Below are positions 25,231 through 32,924 of a stretch of DNA of 64,000 bases, piece by piece. The notes under the pieces were generated by a model, which worked only from the letters and a program-made list of their open reading frames with translations, was not told where the DNA came from and ran no database searches. The position numbers and the translations under genes were made by a program. The DNA is from Maribacter spongiicola (GTDB lineage Bacteria; Bacteroidota; Bacteroidia; Flavobacteriales; Flavobacteriaceae), in the NCBI RefSeq assembly GCF_004364165.1, contig NZ_SOAY01000014.1, positions 124,001 to 188,000 of the forward strand, written 5' to 3'. The stretch's first letter is position 1; the number at the start of each line of letters is the position of its first letter.

Positions 25231-25301
25231 ACTCTTTACTCTTTACTCTTAATTCTTCACTCTTTACTCTTTACTCTTTACTCTTAATTCTTCACTCTTT
25301 T
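25231..25301. repeat. Heptamer tandem repeat (ACTCTTT) overlapping the ccoS 3' end
   Basis: Copies of ACTCTTT are stacked in two larger units: (ACTCTTT)x2-ACTCTT-AATTCTTC at 25231-25258, and (ACTCTTT)x3-ACTCTT-AATTCTTC at 25259-25293, followed by another copy. The ccoS stop codon (25264-25266) lies inside the second unit. Repeat-number change by slippage would alter the end of CcoS and the ccoS-ccoNO spacer. Confidence 0.9.
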
Positions 25302-25461
25302 CATTATTACCGGTTTTCACCAATTCATCTTCAAAAAGCATTCGAACGGAAGGAGTGTATGAATCTTCATATTGCCCCTGTTTGACAGAAACAATAAAAG
25401 CGACAAAAAAGATAATTGCCACCACCAGGCTTATCGCCAATAAAATATATATAACACTCAT
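25264..25461 (-). CDS. ccoS: CcoS cbb3 oxidase maturation protein
   Basis: 65 residues. An N-terminal helix 'MSVIYILLAISLVVAIIFFVAF' is followed by 'SVKQGQYEDSYTPSVRMLFED', the conserved CcoS end. CcoS is needed to insert heme and copper in the oxidase. The last dozen residues ('SEELRVKSKE') are encoded by the heptamer repeat and are not part of the family, so they are probably tolerated junk. It is the first gene of the cbb3 operon, with an FNR-like dyad upstream and ccoNO 181 bases downstream. Confidence 0.88.
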   Translation of the reverse strand: MSVIYILLAISLVVAIIFFVAFIVSVKQGQYEDSYTPSVRMLFEDELVKTGNNEKSEELRVKSKE

Positions 25462-25480
25462 ATCTACCTTAATTATTTGG

Positions 25481-25524
25481 TAAAAATAAGTGGGTTGTAA
25501 ACCTTAGAAAATGACAAATGTCAT
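25481..25524 (-). promoter_or_regulatory. ccoS promoter: FNR-like dyad TGAC-N4-GTCA plus -7 box
   Basis: The dyad ATGAC-AAAT-GTCAT is at 25511-25524. A minus-strand -7-like box TATTTTTA (25488 down to 25481) begins 29.5 bases from its centre. It probably drives ccoS and the following cbb3 genes. The 220 bases between it and the fixI stop show no gene. Confidence 0.75.
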
Positions 25525-25747
25525 ACTTTAAAATTTTTCTTAAAAAACCTAAATATTTTAAGGAGTGGAGCATGATGAGTGAAGATGTAATATATTGTAT
25601 TTAAGTAAGTTGGATGATATTAAAAAGCGAAGTGACTTAATTCGATTTTGTTAAAAGTTGGGATTAAAATTTTTAGAACATGATGAACGATAATCAAAAA
25701 AATGATTTAATTCTCATTTATAATTTTAGAGGAATGTTATAATCTAA

Positions 25748-28144
25748 TTACGGAAGTTTTCTACCAATAAGATTTGTCATTACCGTAGTAAAAACAACAA
25801 TGGTAATAGAGCTTAAGGGCATGAGAATAGCAGCGATAACAGGCTCTAGTTGCCCAGTAATGGCAAAATAAAGTCCAACGCAATTATAGAGCAGCGATAA
25901 CATAAAGCTCATTTTAATAATACGCATCGCCTTTTTAGATGCGAGAATATAGCTATACAATTGCTGAAATTTAGAAGCATCTAAGATAGCATCACAAGCA
26001 GGGGAGAATACATTGATATTTTCAGATATAGCAATACCTACATTACTTTGTGCAAGCGCTCCGGCATCATTTAATCCGTCGCCTACCATCAATACTTTTT
26101 TATCATGATCTTGTAACGTTTTTATGAACTCTAGTTTTGTTTCGGGTTTCTGATTGAAGTACAGCGGAGTCAATTTTGGCAACAATTTCTCTAGTCGCTC
26201 TTTTTCTCCTTCATTATCACCAGAAAGTATCGCCAAACTTAACGTTTCAGACATCTCTTTGAAAACAGATGATAGTCCGTCGCGATATTGATTCTGAAAA
26301 ACATATCTGCCTTTGTAAGCATTATTAGAGCTGATGTAAATAGAAGTATCTAGCTCATTTTCTGTAATGTTATTACCTACAAAATTAGCAGAACCAATCT
26401 TCATATTTATATCATCTTTAGAACTTTCCAGCCCCTTGCCAACATGCTCTTCGTACTCATCTAAGGTAATGATATTCTGTTCTTTAAGTAAATCATATAA
26501 AGATCTGCTTAAAGGGTGGTTAGAAGCTCTAATGGTATTCTTAAGTATCGATTCTTCATCGGGAGTTAAAGGCATACCTTCGTAGTGTGCCGTGCTTTTT
26601 TGGGTGGTGGTTATGGTACCGGTTTTATCAAAAATTGCGGTATCAATTTTAGCCAAGCGCTCAATGGTTTGCGTGTCTTTAATGTAGAATTTCTTTTTGC
26701 CAAATATGCGTAGCATATTTCCTAAAGTAAATGGTGAAGCTAATGCTATGGCACAAGGGCAAGCGATAATCAATACCGCCGTAAACACATTCATGGCTTT
26801 AGAAGGGTCGTAGAACAACCAAAAAGCAGTAGATATAAATGCGATAGAAAGTACGGCAATGGTAAAGCGTTTGCCGATACTATCGGTAAGGTTTTGAAAG
26901 GCGGTTACTTTGTCCGTTTTAAAAATAGAATTTCCCCAGAGTTGTGTCAAATAGCTTTGAGAGACCGATTTTAAGGCAATCATTTCGATAACGCCGTTGA
27001 GTTGCTTTCCACCAGCAAAAATCTGTTCTCCGATATTTTTAGAAACGGGTTCAGATTCCCCCGAAACAAAACTGTAGTCAATTTGTGCATTGCCGTATAC
27101 GAGAGTACCGTCAACAGGAATCATTTCTTCGTTACGGATCAATATACGATCTCCCTTTTCAATTTCTTGAACAGGCACGGTTTCTTCTTTACCTTTTAAG
27201 TTCAGTCTGGTGATAGCAATAGGGAAGTATGATTTGTAATCACGCTCAAACGATAAAAAGCTATAGGTTCTTTGTTGAAAAAATTTACCTAATAATAGAA
27301 AGAATACCAGCCCGGTAAGAGAATCGAAAAACCCGCTACCTAAATTAAAGGCAATATCATAGGTGCTTCTAAGAAATAATACCAAAATACCAAGTGCAAT
27401 GGGTACATCAATGTTTAAAATTTTCGCTCGCAGTCCTTTAAATGCAGAAACAAAATAATCCCACCCGGCATAAAAAACTACAGGTAAAGAGAAGATGAAC
27501 ATCATCCATCGAAATAAGCCTTGATATTGGTTAAGCCAATATTCACCACCAGAAGCGGCACTTGAATTTAAGTCGAAATATTCAGGAAAAGAGAGGAACA
27601 TAACATTACCGAATGCAAAACCGGCAACACCTAATTTGTAAATAAGTGTTTTATCAGAAACTTTCTTCTTGCCTTCAAAGTCCTCTAAAGAAATATAAGG
27701 TTCATATCCTATTTTAGCTAAAAGCAAGACAAGCTCTTTTAAGCTGAAATCCTCTTGTTTGTAGGTGATACGAATTGTTTTCTTGGGGAAATCTACTTGA
27801 GAATTCGTAACATTCTTATTCAGTTTGTTCAAATTTTCTAGAATCCAGATACAAGAACTACAGTGAATAGTGGGTATATAAAGGTTGATTATCTGAATGT
27901 TACCATCATTAAATTCTGTTAGTTTCGCTATGATTTCTTCATTGTCTAGAAAATCATATTTGCCTTCAATAGCTTTGGGTGTAGTACCTGCCGCCGCTTG
28001 TAAATCATAATAATGAGACAAATCGTTTGTTGAGAATATCTCATAAACGGTTTTGCAACCGGCACAACAAAATGATTTTTCATCAAATGTTATAAGCTGT
28101 CTATCACAAGGATCACCACAATGAAAACAATTAGTTGCCTGCAT
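25748..28144 (-). CDS. ccoI: Copper-translocating P1B-type ATPase for cbb3 assembly (FixI/CcoI)
   Basis: 798 residues. N-terminal cysteine-rich region 'CFHCGDPC...CCAGCKTVYEIF' (about 6-36), an HMA-like domain with 'TIHCSSCIWIL', eight-helix core with the copper motif CPC in 'IIACPCAIALASPFTLG', phosphorylation site 'DKTGTIT', hinge 'GDGLND' and the 'HPLSR' nucleotide-binding motif. This cysteine-rich start is the mark of FixI/CcoI, which exports Cu(I) to supply cbb3 oxidase. It is divergent from the FNR-like regulator gene and shares one dyad with it. Confidence 0.93.
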   Translation of the reverse strand: MQATNCFHCGDPCDRQLITFDEKSFCCAGCKTVYEIFSTNDLSHYYDLQAAAGTTPKAIEGKYDFLDNEEIIAKLTEFNDGNIQIINLYIPTIHCSSCIWILENLNKLNKNVTNSQVDFPKKTIRITYKQEDFSLKELVLLLAKIGYEPYISLEDFEGKKKVSDKTLIYKLGVAGFAFGNVMFLSFPEYFDLNSSAASGGEYWLNQYQGLFRWMMFIFSLPVVFYAGWDYFVSAFKGLRAKILNIDVPIALGILVLFLRSTYDIAFNLGSGFFDSLTGLVFFLLLGKFFQQRTYSFLSFERDYKSYFPIAITRLNLKGKEETVPVQEIEKGDRILIRNEEMIPVDGTLVYGNAQIDYSFVSGESEPVSKNIGEQIFAGGKQLNGVIEMIALKSVSQSYLTQLWGNSIFKTDKVTAFQNLTDSIGKRFTIAVLSIAFISTAFWLFYDPSKAMNVFTAVLIIACPCAIALASPFTLGNMLRIFGKKKFYIKDTQTIERLAKIDTAIFDKTGTITTTQKSTAHYEGMPLTPDEESILKNTIRASNHPLSRSLYDLLKEQNIITLDEYEEHVGKGLESSKDDINMKIGSANFVGNNITENELDTSIYISSNNAYKGRYVFQNQYRDGLSSVFKEMSETLSLAILSGDNEGEKERLEKLLPKLTPLYFNQKPETKLEFIKTLQDHDKKVLMVGDGLNDAGALAQSNVGIAISENINVFSPACDAILDASKFQQLYSYILASKKAMRIIKMSFMLSLLYNCVGLYFAITGQLEPVIAAILMPLSSITIVVFTTVMTNLIGRKLP

Positions 28145-28166
28145 AAATATTAAAGAATAATAAATA

Positions 28167-28240
28167 CAAAGGTGAAAATGAAACAGTTTTTAAAACATGA
28201 TAATTGTCAGTTACTACCATTTTAAGCTTGTGTAATTTTG
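28167..28240. promoter_or_regulatory. Divergent promoter ccoI / fnr-like with one FNR-type dyad
   Basis: The dyad TGAT-AATT-GTCA is at 28198-28209, exactly midway between the two start codons (59.5 bases each). Toward the regulator gene a consensus -7 box TAATTTTG lies at 28233-28240. Toward ccoI a weaker box CACCTTTG lies at 28174 down to 28167. Both begin 29.5 bases from the dyad centre. Confidence 0.75.
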
Positions 28241-28262
28241 TCTAAGCATAATTTATGAGGCT

Positions 28263-28952
28263 ATGGAAACTAGATGTGAAAATTGCATTATCCGACAGTT
28301 TAATTCGCTCCGTGCATTGAGCAAAGACGAATTAAAAAAGGTGGCGGACTCAAAAATTTCTAAAAAGATTAATAAAGGAGAGGCACTGTTTATTGAGGGA
28401 CAAAAGCTTGATGGTGTATTTTGTGTACGAGAAGGCGTTTCTAAATTATCTAAGTTAAGTAGCAACGGTAAAGAGCAGATTGTGAAATTGACCAATAGGG
28501 GTGAAATTATGGGGCAACGCTCTGTAATTGCTGAAGATTTTACCAATTTAAGTGCTACTGCTATTAATGATATGGAAGTGTGTTTTATACCCAAAGAGGT
28601 AATATCTAATACCTTAAATACTAACCCTTATTTTTCTTTAGAGGTATTACGACATATGGCGCATGATTTAAAAGAAGCAGATGACGTTATTGTAAATATG
28701 TCTCAAAAAACAGTGAAACAGCGTTTGGCTGAGGCATTTGTTTATTTGAAGAAAAACTATGGAGAAGATGAAAACGGTTTTTTATTATTGACACTTAGTA
28801 GAGATGATTATGCAAATATTGTTGGTGCGGCAACGGAGTCTTTAATTCGTATGATTTCTGAGTTTAAGAAAAAAGGACTGATCAAGACAGAAGGTAAAAA
28901 AATTGGAATCGTAGAAGAGGAAATGTTGCAAGAATTAGCCGACGGATTTTAA
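28263..28952 (+). CDS. FNR-like Crp/Fnr-family regulator of microaerobic genes (proposed)
   Basis: 229 residues. N-terminal 'METRCENCIIRQF' has a CxxC pair (Cys5, Cys8); two more cysteines ('GVFCVREG', 'EVCFIP') lie in the beta-roll, so an iron-sulfur cluster as in FNR is possible although spacing differs from E. coli FNR. The winged helix 'SRDDYANIVGAATESLIRMISEFKKKG' aligns without gaps to FNR; positions V208/E209/S212/R213 read T/E/I/R, keeping the Glu and Arg that read TGA. The dyads before ccoI, this gene, the next usp gene, ccoS and hemN are all TGAY-N4-RTCA. It likely controls them and itself. Confidence 0.9.
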   Translation: METRCENCIIRQFNSLRALSKDELKKVADSKISKKINKGEALFIEGQKLDGVFCVREGVSKLSKLSSNGKEQIVKLTNRGEIMGQRSVIAEDFTNLSATAINDMEVCFIPKEVISNTLNTNPYFSLEVLRHMAHDLKEADDVIVNMSQKTVKQRLAEAFVYLKKNYGEDENGFLLLTLSRDDYANIVGAATESLIRMISEFKKKGLIKTEGKKIGIVEEEMLQELADGF

Positions 28953-28966
28953 ATATTTTAGTATTC

Positions 28967-29009
28967 TGATAAATGTCATAGTTTCAATTCTGTATGGAAA
29001 CTACATTTA
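28967..29009 (+). promoter_or_regulatory. Promoter of second usp gene: FNR-like dyad plus -7 box
   Basis: The dyad TGAT-AAAT-GTCA is at 28967-28978. A -7-like box TACATTTA (29002-29009) begins 29.5 bases from its centre. Confidence 0.72.
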
Positions 29010-29032
29010 TCATCAAATGACGTGTTTCATTT

Positions 29033-29905
29033 ATGAAAAATATATTAATACCGACCGATTTTTCGCTAGCTGCATGGAATGCTACACAGTATGCCTTGCA
29101 ATTATTCGCAGAATCTGAATGTGTATTCCATTTTTTAAATGCCTACACTCCAGAATTACACAGTAACCGCTTAATGGCGGGGAGAGTTACAGATGCCGCT
29201 AAAGATTATTCTGCACAAACAGCTTCGGAGAAAGGACTGAAAAAGACCTTTCAGCGCATTAAAAAACAATATCATAATCCGCTTCATAAATATAAAACGA
29301 TATCTAGTTTCTCAATGCTAGTTGATGAGGTAAAAGAAGTTATAGAAAAACAGCATATTGATTTTGTAATAATGAGCGCCAGTGGTGGAGCAGACGATGA
29401 ATCTATTTTCCTGGGTAGAAATACGGTAAGAATATTAAACCATGTCGATGCATGTCCGGTATTGATCATACCACCAAGGGCAGTTTTTGAAAACTTACAT
29501 TCCATTTCTGTGGTATCAGAATTTAGCCATTTATTTAAGAGTGATGAATTAAACCCCGTGATAGAATTAGCACGCTATTTTAATAGTACCGTACAAATTG
29601 TGAGTATGCAAAATGCTACGCCTCAGATTGCGGAATTACAACAGATAAATCATGAGGTTATAGCAGAAAAACTAGGGTCTATTTATCATAATTTCTACAA
29701 ATTAGATACCGAAAGTTCCTTAACAACCACTTTAAAAAGGTATGTTGATCAAACTAATTGCCAGTTACTTGTTATGTCTAACAATGCAAATAGCTATTTA
29801 AGAAATTTGTGTAACGATTATATTGTTGGTAAATCGATTTTCTGCTGCCATGTGCCCATGTTATCATTACAATTAATTGAAAATAACATCAGTATCAGCC
29901 ATTAA
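29033..29905 (+). CDS. Universal stress protein-like, tandem Usp domains
   Basis: 290 residues. The first Usp domain is clear: 'MKNILIPTDFSLAAWNATQYAL' and 'IDFVIMSASGGADDESIFLGRNTVRILNHVDACPVLIIP'. The second half keeps the fold ('QLLVMSNNANSYLRNLCNDYIVGKSIFCCHVPMLSL') but its nucleotide-binding glycines are mostly gone. It is cytosolic. It follows the FNR-like regulator gene and has its own FNR-type promoter, so it is probably induced at low oxygen. Confidence 0.9.
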   Translation: MKNILIPTDFSLAAWNATQYALQLFAESECVFHFLNAYTPELHSNRLMAGRVTDAAKDYSAQTASEKGLKKTFQRIKKQYHNPLHKYKTISSFSMLVDEVKEVIEKQHIDFVIMSASGGADDESIFLGRNTVRILNHVDACPVLIIPPRAVFENLHSISVVSEFSHLFKSDELNPVIELARYFNSTVQIVSMQNATPQIAELQQINHEVIAEKLGSIYHNFYKLDTESSLTTTLKRYVDQTNCQLLVMSNNANSYLRNLCNDYIVGKSIFCCHVPMLSLQLIENNISISH

Positions 29906-29997
29906 GATCTTCCTTCAGAAAATCGTTTATTAAGGTTTAATCACAAAAGTTTAGGCATTACTTAATGCTTTGATGAATGCTATCGATTATTTCTAAA

Positions 29998-30005
29998 TAT
30001 CTTTA
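29998..30005 (+). promoter_or_regulatory. Candidate -7 box before rpiA
   Basis: TATCTTTA, seven of eight matches to the Bacteroidota -7 box, 30 bases before the rpiA GTG start. No -33 box is evident. Confidence 0.4.
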
Positions 30006-30034
30006 GAGCCAAATAACCATAATACAACCAAAAA

Positions 30035-30712
30035 GTGAGCGCGGTAAACGAGAAAAAAGTAGCAGCATTAGAAGCGGTAAAATATATAAAATCTGGTATG
30101 ACCGTTGGTCTAGGCACTGGGTCAACTGCATTTTTTATGATCGAAGCTATTGGCGAAATGGTACAGAAAGGCTTAAAGCTTACAGCAGTTGCAACATCTG
30201 ACGAAACTGAAAAACTAGCAAAGAAACTGGGTATACAAGTTATTACCCTTGCAGAAGCAAAAAGATTAGATGTTACCATTGATGGTGCCGATGAGGTCGA
30301 CGAAGACTTTCAATTGATTAAAGGCGGAGGCGGAGCGTTACTACGTGAAAAGATAGTCGCCCATAATTCTGATATGAATATCATTATTGCCGATTCGTCT
30401 AAAAGTGTTGCCAAACTAGGTAAGTTCAAACTGCCAATAGAAACAATACCCTTTGCAACGCAATTGATTATTAAAGAATTGGAGGGAATGAAACTGGCAC
30501 CAGTACAGCGTATGAGAGGTACTGACGATTACAAAACAGACGAGAATAACGATATTATAGATATCGATATTTGGGATACCGATATAAAGCTAACAGATTT
30601 AGAGCAGCTATTAAAGACCATACCAGGTATCGTAGAAACCGGATTATTCTTGACCACCACCGATTTAGTGATTATAGGTAAAGGGGAGGAAGCTGTTATA
30701 AAGAAACGATAA
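30035..30712 (+). CDS. rpiA: Ribose-5-phosphate isomerase A
   Basis: 225 residues with a GTG start; no in-frame ATG lies before the conserved region, and the length fits the family. Motifs: 'SGMTVGLGTGSTAFFMIEAIG' (phosphate binding), 'DGADEVDEDFQLIKGGGGALLREKI' (catalytic Asp/Glu and Lys). It interconverts ribose 5-phosphate and ribulose 5-phosphate in the cytosol. Transketolase and transaldolase genes follow 2-5 kb downstream, so non-oxidative pentose phosphate genes are loosely grouped here. Confidence 0.95.
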   Translation: MSAVNEKKVAALEAVKYIKSGMTVGLGTGSTAFFMIEAIGEMVQKGLKLTAVATSDETEKLAKKLGIQVITLAEAKRLDVTIDGADEVDEDFQLIKGGGGALLREKIVAHNSDMNIIIADSSKSVAKLGKFKLPIETIPFATQLIIKELEGMKLAPVQRMRGTDDYKTDENNDIIDIDIWDTDIKLTDLEQLLKTIPGIVETGLFLTTTDLVIIGKGEEAVIKKR

Positions 30713-30723
30713 TAAAAAACGAA

Positions 30724-30778
30724 TGTCACTTCGAGTGATTTTTGAAATGCAATGAAGAAAAATTGTATCGAGAACTTA
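30724..30778. repeat. REP-like intergenic element (candidate)
   Basis: The stretch contains a small hairpin CACT-TCG-AGTG (30727-30737 region) and then 'TTTGAAATGCAATGAAG' and 'TTGTATCGAGAAC'. I recall this arrangement as a frequent intergenic repeat in flavobacterial genomes. Only one copy is in this window, so the repeat status is recall and not shown here. Confidence 0.35.
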
Positions 30779-30893
30779 TAGGCACTAACGGTTTTTGCTG
30801 GGTAAATAAAGCTTATTTCGAAGGTTTTAAAGCATTAATATAAAACGAAAGAAGACACATAAAAGGTTTTAGACGTTGAAAAAAGAACAAACT

Positions 30894-31583
30894 ATGCAAG
30901 ACGAAAAACATTATGGTACGCGAAGTAATTGGTTGCGAGCAGCAGTGCTTGGTGCCAATGATGGTATTTTGTCAACAGCAAGTTTGGTCATCGGTGTTGC
31001 CGCGGCAAGCACAACGAGAGAGCCTATTATTTTAGCCGGCGTAGCAGGTTTGGTGGCAGGTGCCTTGTCAATGGCAGCAGGGGAGTATGTATCTGTAAGT
31101 TCGCAGGAAGATCTAGAAAAAGCCGATTTAGCTCGCGAAATGAAAGAGCTAGAAGAAATGCCGGAAGAAGAACTTAAAGAACTCGCTTTAATTTATGAAG
31201 AGCGCGGTTTAGATTCAGATTTGGCGTTACAAGTTGCTACACAATTAACAGCCCATGATGCCTTGGGTGCACATGCTAGAGATGAGCTGGGTATTAATGA
31301 TATTACACAAGCGAATCCGTTATTGGCGGCATTGTCATCTGGTGCATCTTTTGTTTTCGGCGGATTGCTTCCGGTAATAGTTGCTTATTTTGGTCCGCTT
31401 GAGGAGATGGAATATGTGCAATATGGTTTTGCAGTGCTGTTTCTAGCAGTGTTGGGTGCCATTGCTGCCAAAGCAGGAGGCTCAAATATATTGACAGCCG
31501 TATTAAGAATTAGTTTTTGGGGAACCGTAGCAATGGTCATTACCGCATTGATCGGGCATTTGTTCGGGGTAAATGTGGCGTAG
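30894..31583 (+). CDS. VIT/CCC1-family membrane transporter (Fe/Mn)
   Basis: 229 residues from the ATG at 30894 ('MQDEKHYGTRSNWLRAAVLGANDGILSTASLVIG'); a TTG at 30876 would add six residues. The family marks are 'GANDGILSTASLVIGVAAAS', 'GALSMAAGEYVSVSSQEDLEKADLAREMKEL' and three C-terminal helices. The acidic cytosolic segment 'EELEEMPEEELKELALIYEERG' is the metal-binding region of the plant VIT1 and yeast CCC1 family, which moves iron or manganese. Direction and metal are not known here. Confidence 0.9.
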   Translation: MQDEKHYGTRSNWLRAAVLGANDGILSTASLVIGVAAASTTREPIILAGVAGLVAGALSMAAGEYVSVSSQEDLEKADLAREMKELEEMPEEELKELALIYEERGLDSDLALQVATQLTAHDALGAHARDELGINDITQANPLLAALSSGASFVFGGLLPVIVAYFGPLEEMEYVQYGFAVLFLAVLGAIAAKAGGSNILTAVLRISFWGTVAMVITALIGHLFGVNVA

Positions 31584-31585
31584 TG

Positions 31586-32521
31586 CTATTTTTTACTAGA
31601 TATGGGTGAGGTAATCGATTCAAAATCTTTCATAGTAGCATCACCACGTAGTACATCCGCTAAAAATTCATAAATCAATTCAGGAAATTTAAATCCGAGA
31701 GACGCCCATTCGTGTCCGCCTTCTTCATTGAAATACACTTTGTAACTCCCATCAATCTCAGAAAGCCGTTCGGCAATAGCTTTAGGTCCGTTGATTTGTA
31801 AATAGCCAACATCCGTAGGCTTACAAAAACGATGCGGATTCGTATCGTAAGGCACCACGGAATCTTTAACTCCGTGAAAAAATAGGATAGGCGTCTTATT
31901 GCTGGCATCAATATAATTTTCATCTAACACAGCACCAGACAAACTAACAACTCCGGCAATATTGGCATTGGGGTAGGGCAGTCTTTTAAAACGATAATCG
32001 TATCGCATAAATTTAAAGTTCAAAACGGTTTCGGCACCGGCACTACTACCGATTAAGAATATTTTAGTCGGGTCGGTCTTAAAAGGCAACGAATCTTTCG
32101 TTAAATAATTAATCGCTTTAGAAAGATCGGCAACCGCCTCCACGTAGATATCAATTTTTATAGAAGTAGGGCAGTCGCATCCAAAAGATTTTCCTTTCCG
32201 AGACAGCCTATAATTTATTGAAGCCACATTAAACCCTTTAGCCGCCAGGTATTTACTTAGTCCTTTTTCATCACCACCATTACGTTGACCCGCAGTAAAG
32301 CCACCACCATGCACTAAAACAACTGTGGGTTTTAGTTGCATGTCATTAGACGGAATGCTATAAAAATCGAGTTGTAGGGTGTCGGCATAGTTATAGGTTT
32401 TCATTTGTACGGCATCCGGTGTGGAGTTCAAACTTTGAGCAAATGCAGGGCTAATGGTAGAAATGAAACCAAATAATATGATGAAGTAACTAAATATATG
32501 CAATGTTGTTTTTGAGGTCAT
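31586..32521 (-). CDS. Exported alpha/beta hydrolase (esterase-like)
   Basis: 311 residues with a signal peptide (about 1-28, ending 'SPAFAQ'). Core: 'PTVVLVHGGGFTAGQRNG' (oxyanion loop HGGGF), nucleophile elbow 'FLIGSSAGAETVL' (Ser in GSSAG), acid 'ILFFHGVKDSVVPYDTNPH' and histidine in 'NEEGGHEWASLGF'. This order is that of carboxylesterase/BD-FAE type hydrolases. The substrate is unknown; ester groups on polysaccharides are one option. It converges with the VIT gene, 2 bases apart. Confidence 0.88.
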   Translation of the reverse strand: MTSKTTLHIFSYFIILFGFISTISPAFAQSLNSTPDAVQMKTYNYADTLQLDFYSIPSNDMQLKPTVVLVHGGGFTAGQRNGGDEKGLSKYLAAKGFNVASINYRLSRKGKSFGCDCPTSIKIDIYVEAVADLSKAINYLTKDSLPFKTDPTKIFLIGSSAGAETVLNFKFMRYDYRFKRLPYPNANIAGVVSLSGAVLDENYIDASNKTPILFFHGVKDSVVPYDTNPHRFCKPTDVGYLQINGPKAIAERLSEIDGSYKVYFNEEGGHEWASLGFKFPELIYEFLADVLRGDATMKDFESITSPISSKK

Positions 32522-32857
32522 AAATAAAATTATAGTGTTTAGGGGAGCATCCGAAGTAAACAGAATACCATTAAAACGTTACATAACAAAGGTTGTTAGT
32601 TTTATAAAAGTTTGAATCCGATAAAAAACAAACATAAATACATTTGCTATAAAAAGGCATTAAGCGTGCAAATGTACAGCGTAAGTATCTTATTTATAGT
32701 AATTAAAGGTGAATTGGGTTTAAAAATGATTCAAAGAATGTTTTCGAAAACCCTTTCGCAACAATATAAACGTAAAATAGTGGCGTATGAGCGCTTATGA
32801 CTTGAATTCTATAGAATTATGTTGGTCGAAATATTTTAATTAGCGCCTTATATAAAG
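32522..32857. other. Intergenic region before transketolase, no gene seen
   Basis: About 340 bases of AT-rich sequence between the divergent hydrolase and transketolase genes. A short open frame at 32612-32800 starts only with TTG and has no recognisable content, so I do not call it. No dyad or RNA structure was evident. Confidence 0.5.
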
Positions 32858-32865
32858 TATCTTTG
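32858..32865 (+). promoter_or_regulatory. -7 box of the tkt-tal unit
   Basis: TATCTTTG matches TAnnTTTG fully. It lies 60 bases before the transketolase start. The -33 region is only AT-rich. Confidence 0.6.
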
Positions 32866-32924
32866 GGGGAGATTTTAGTAGATCATAAAATAAACACGAA
32901 CCTGAAAAATAATCTAATAATATA

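Noticed and set aside
25231-25301. CRISPR-like repeat array
   Set aside because: The units are contiguous heptamers without unique spacers, and no cas gene is present. It is a simple tandem repeat.
32612-32800. Short open frame of 62 codons before transketolase
   Set aside because: It begins with TTG, has no recognisable content or ribosome-binding context, and relatives of such genes are not known to me.
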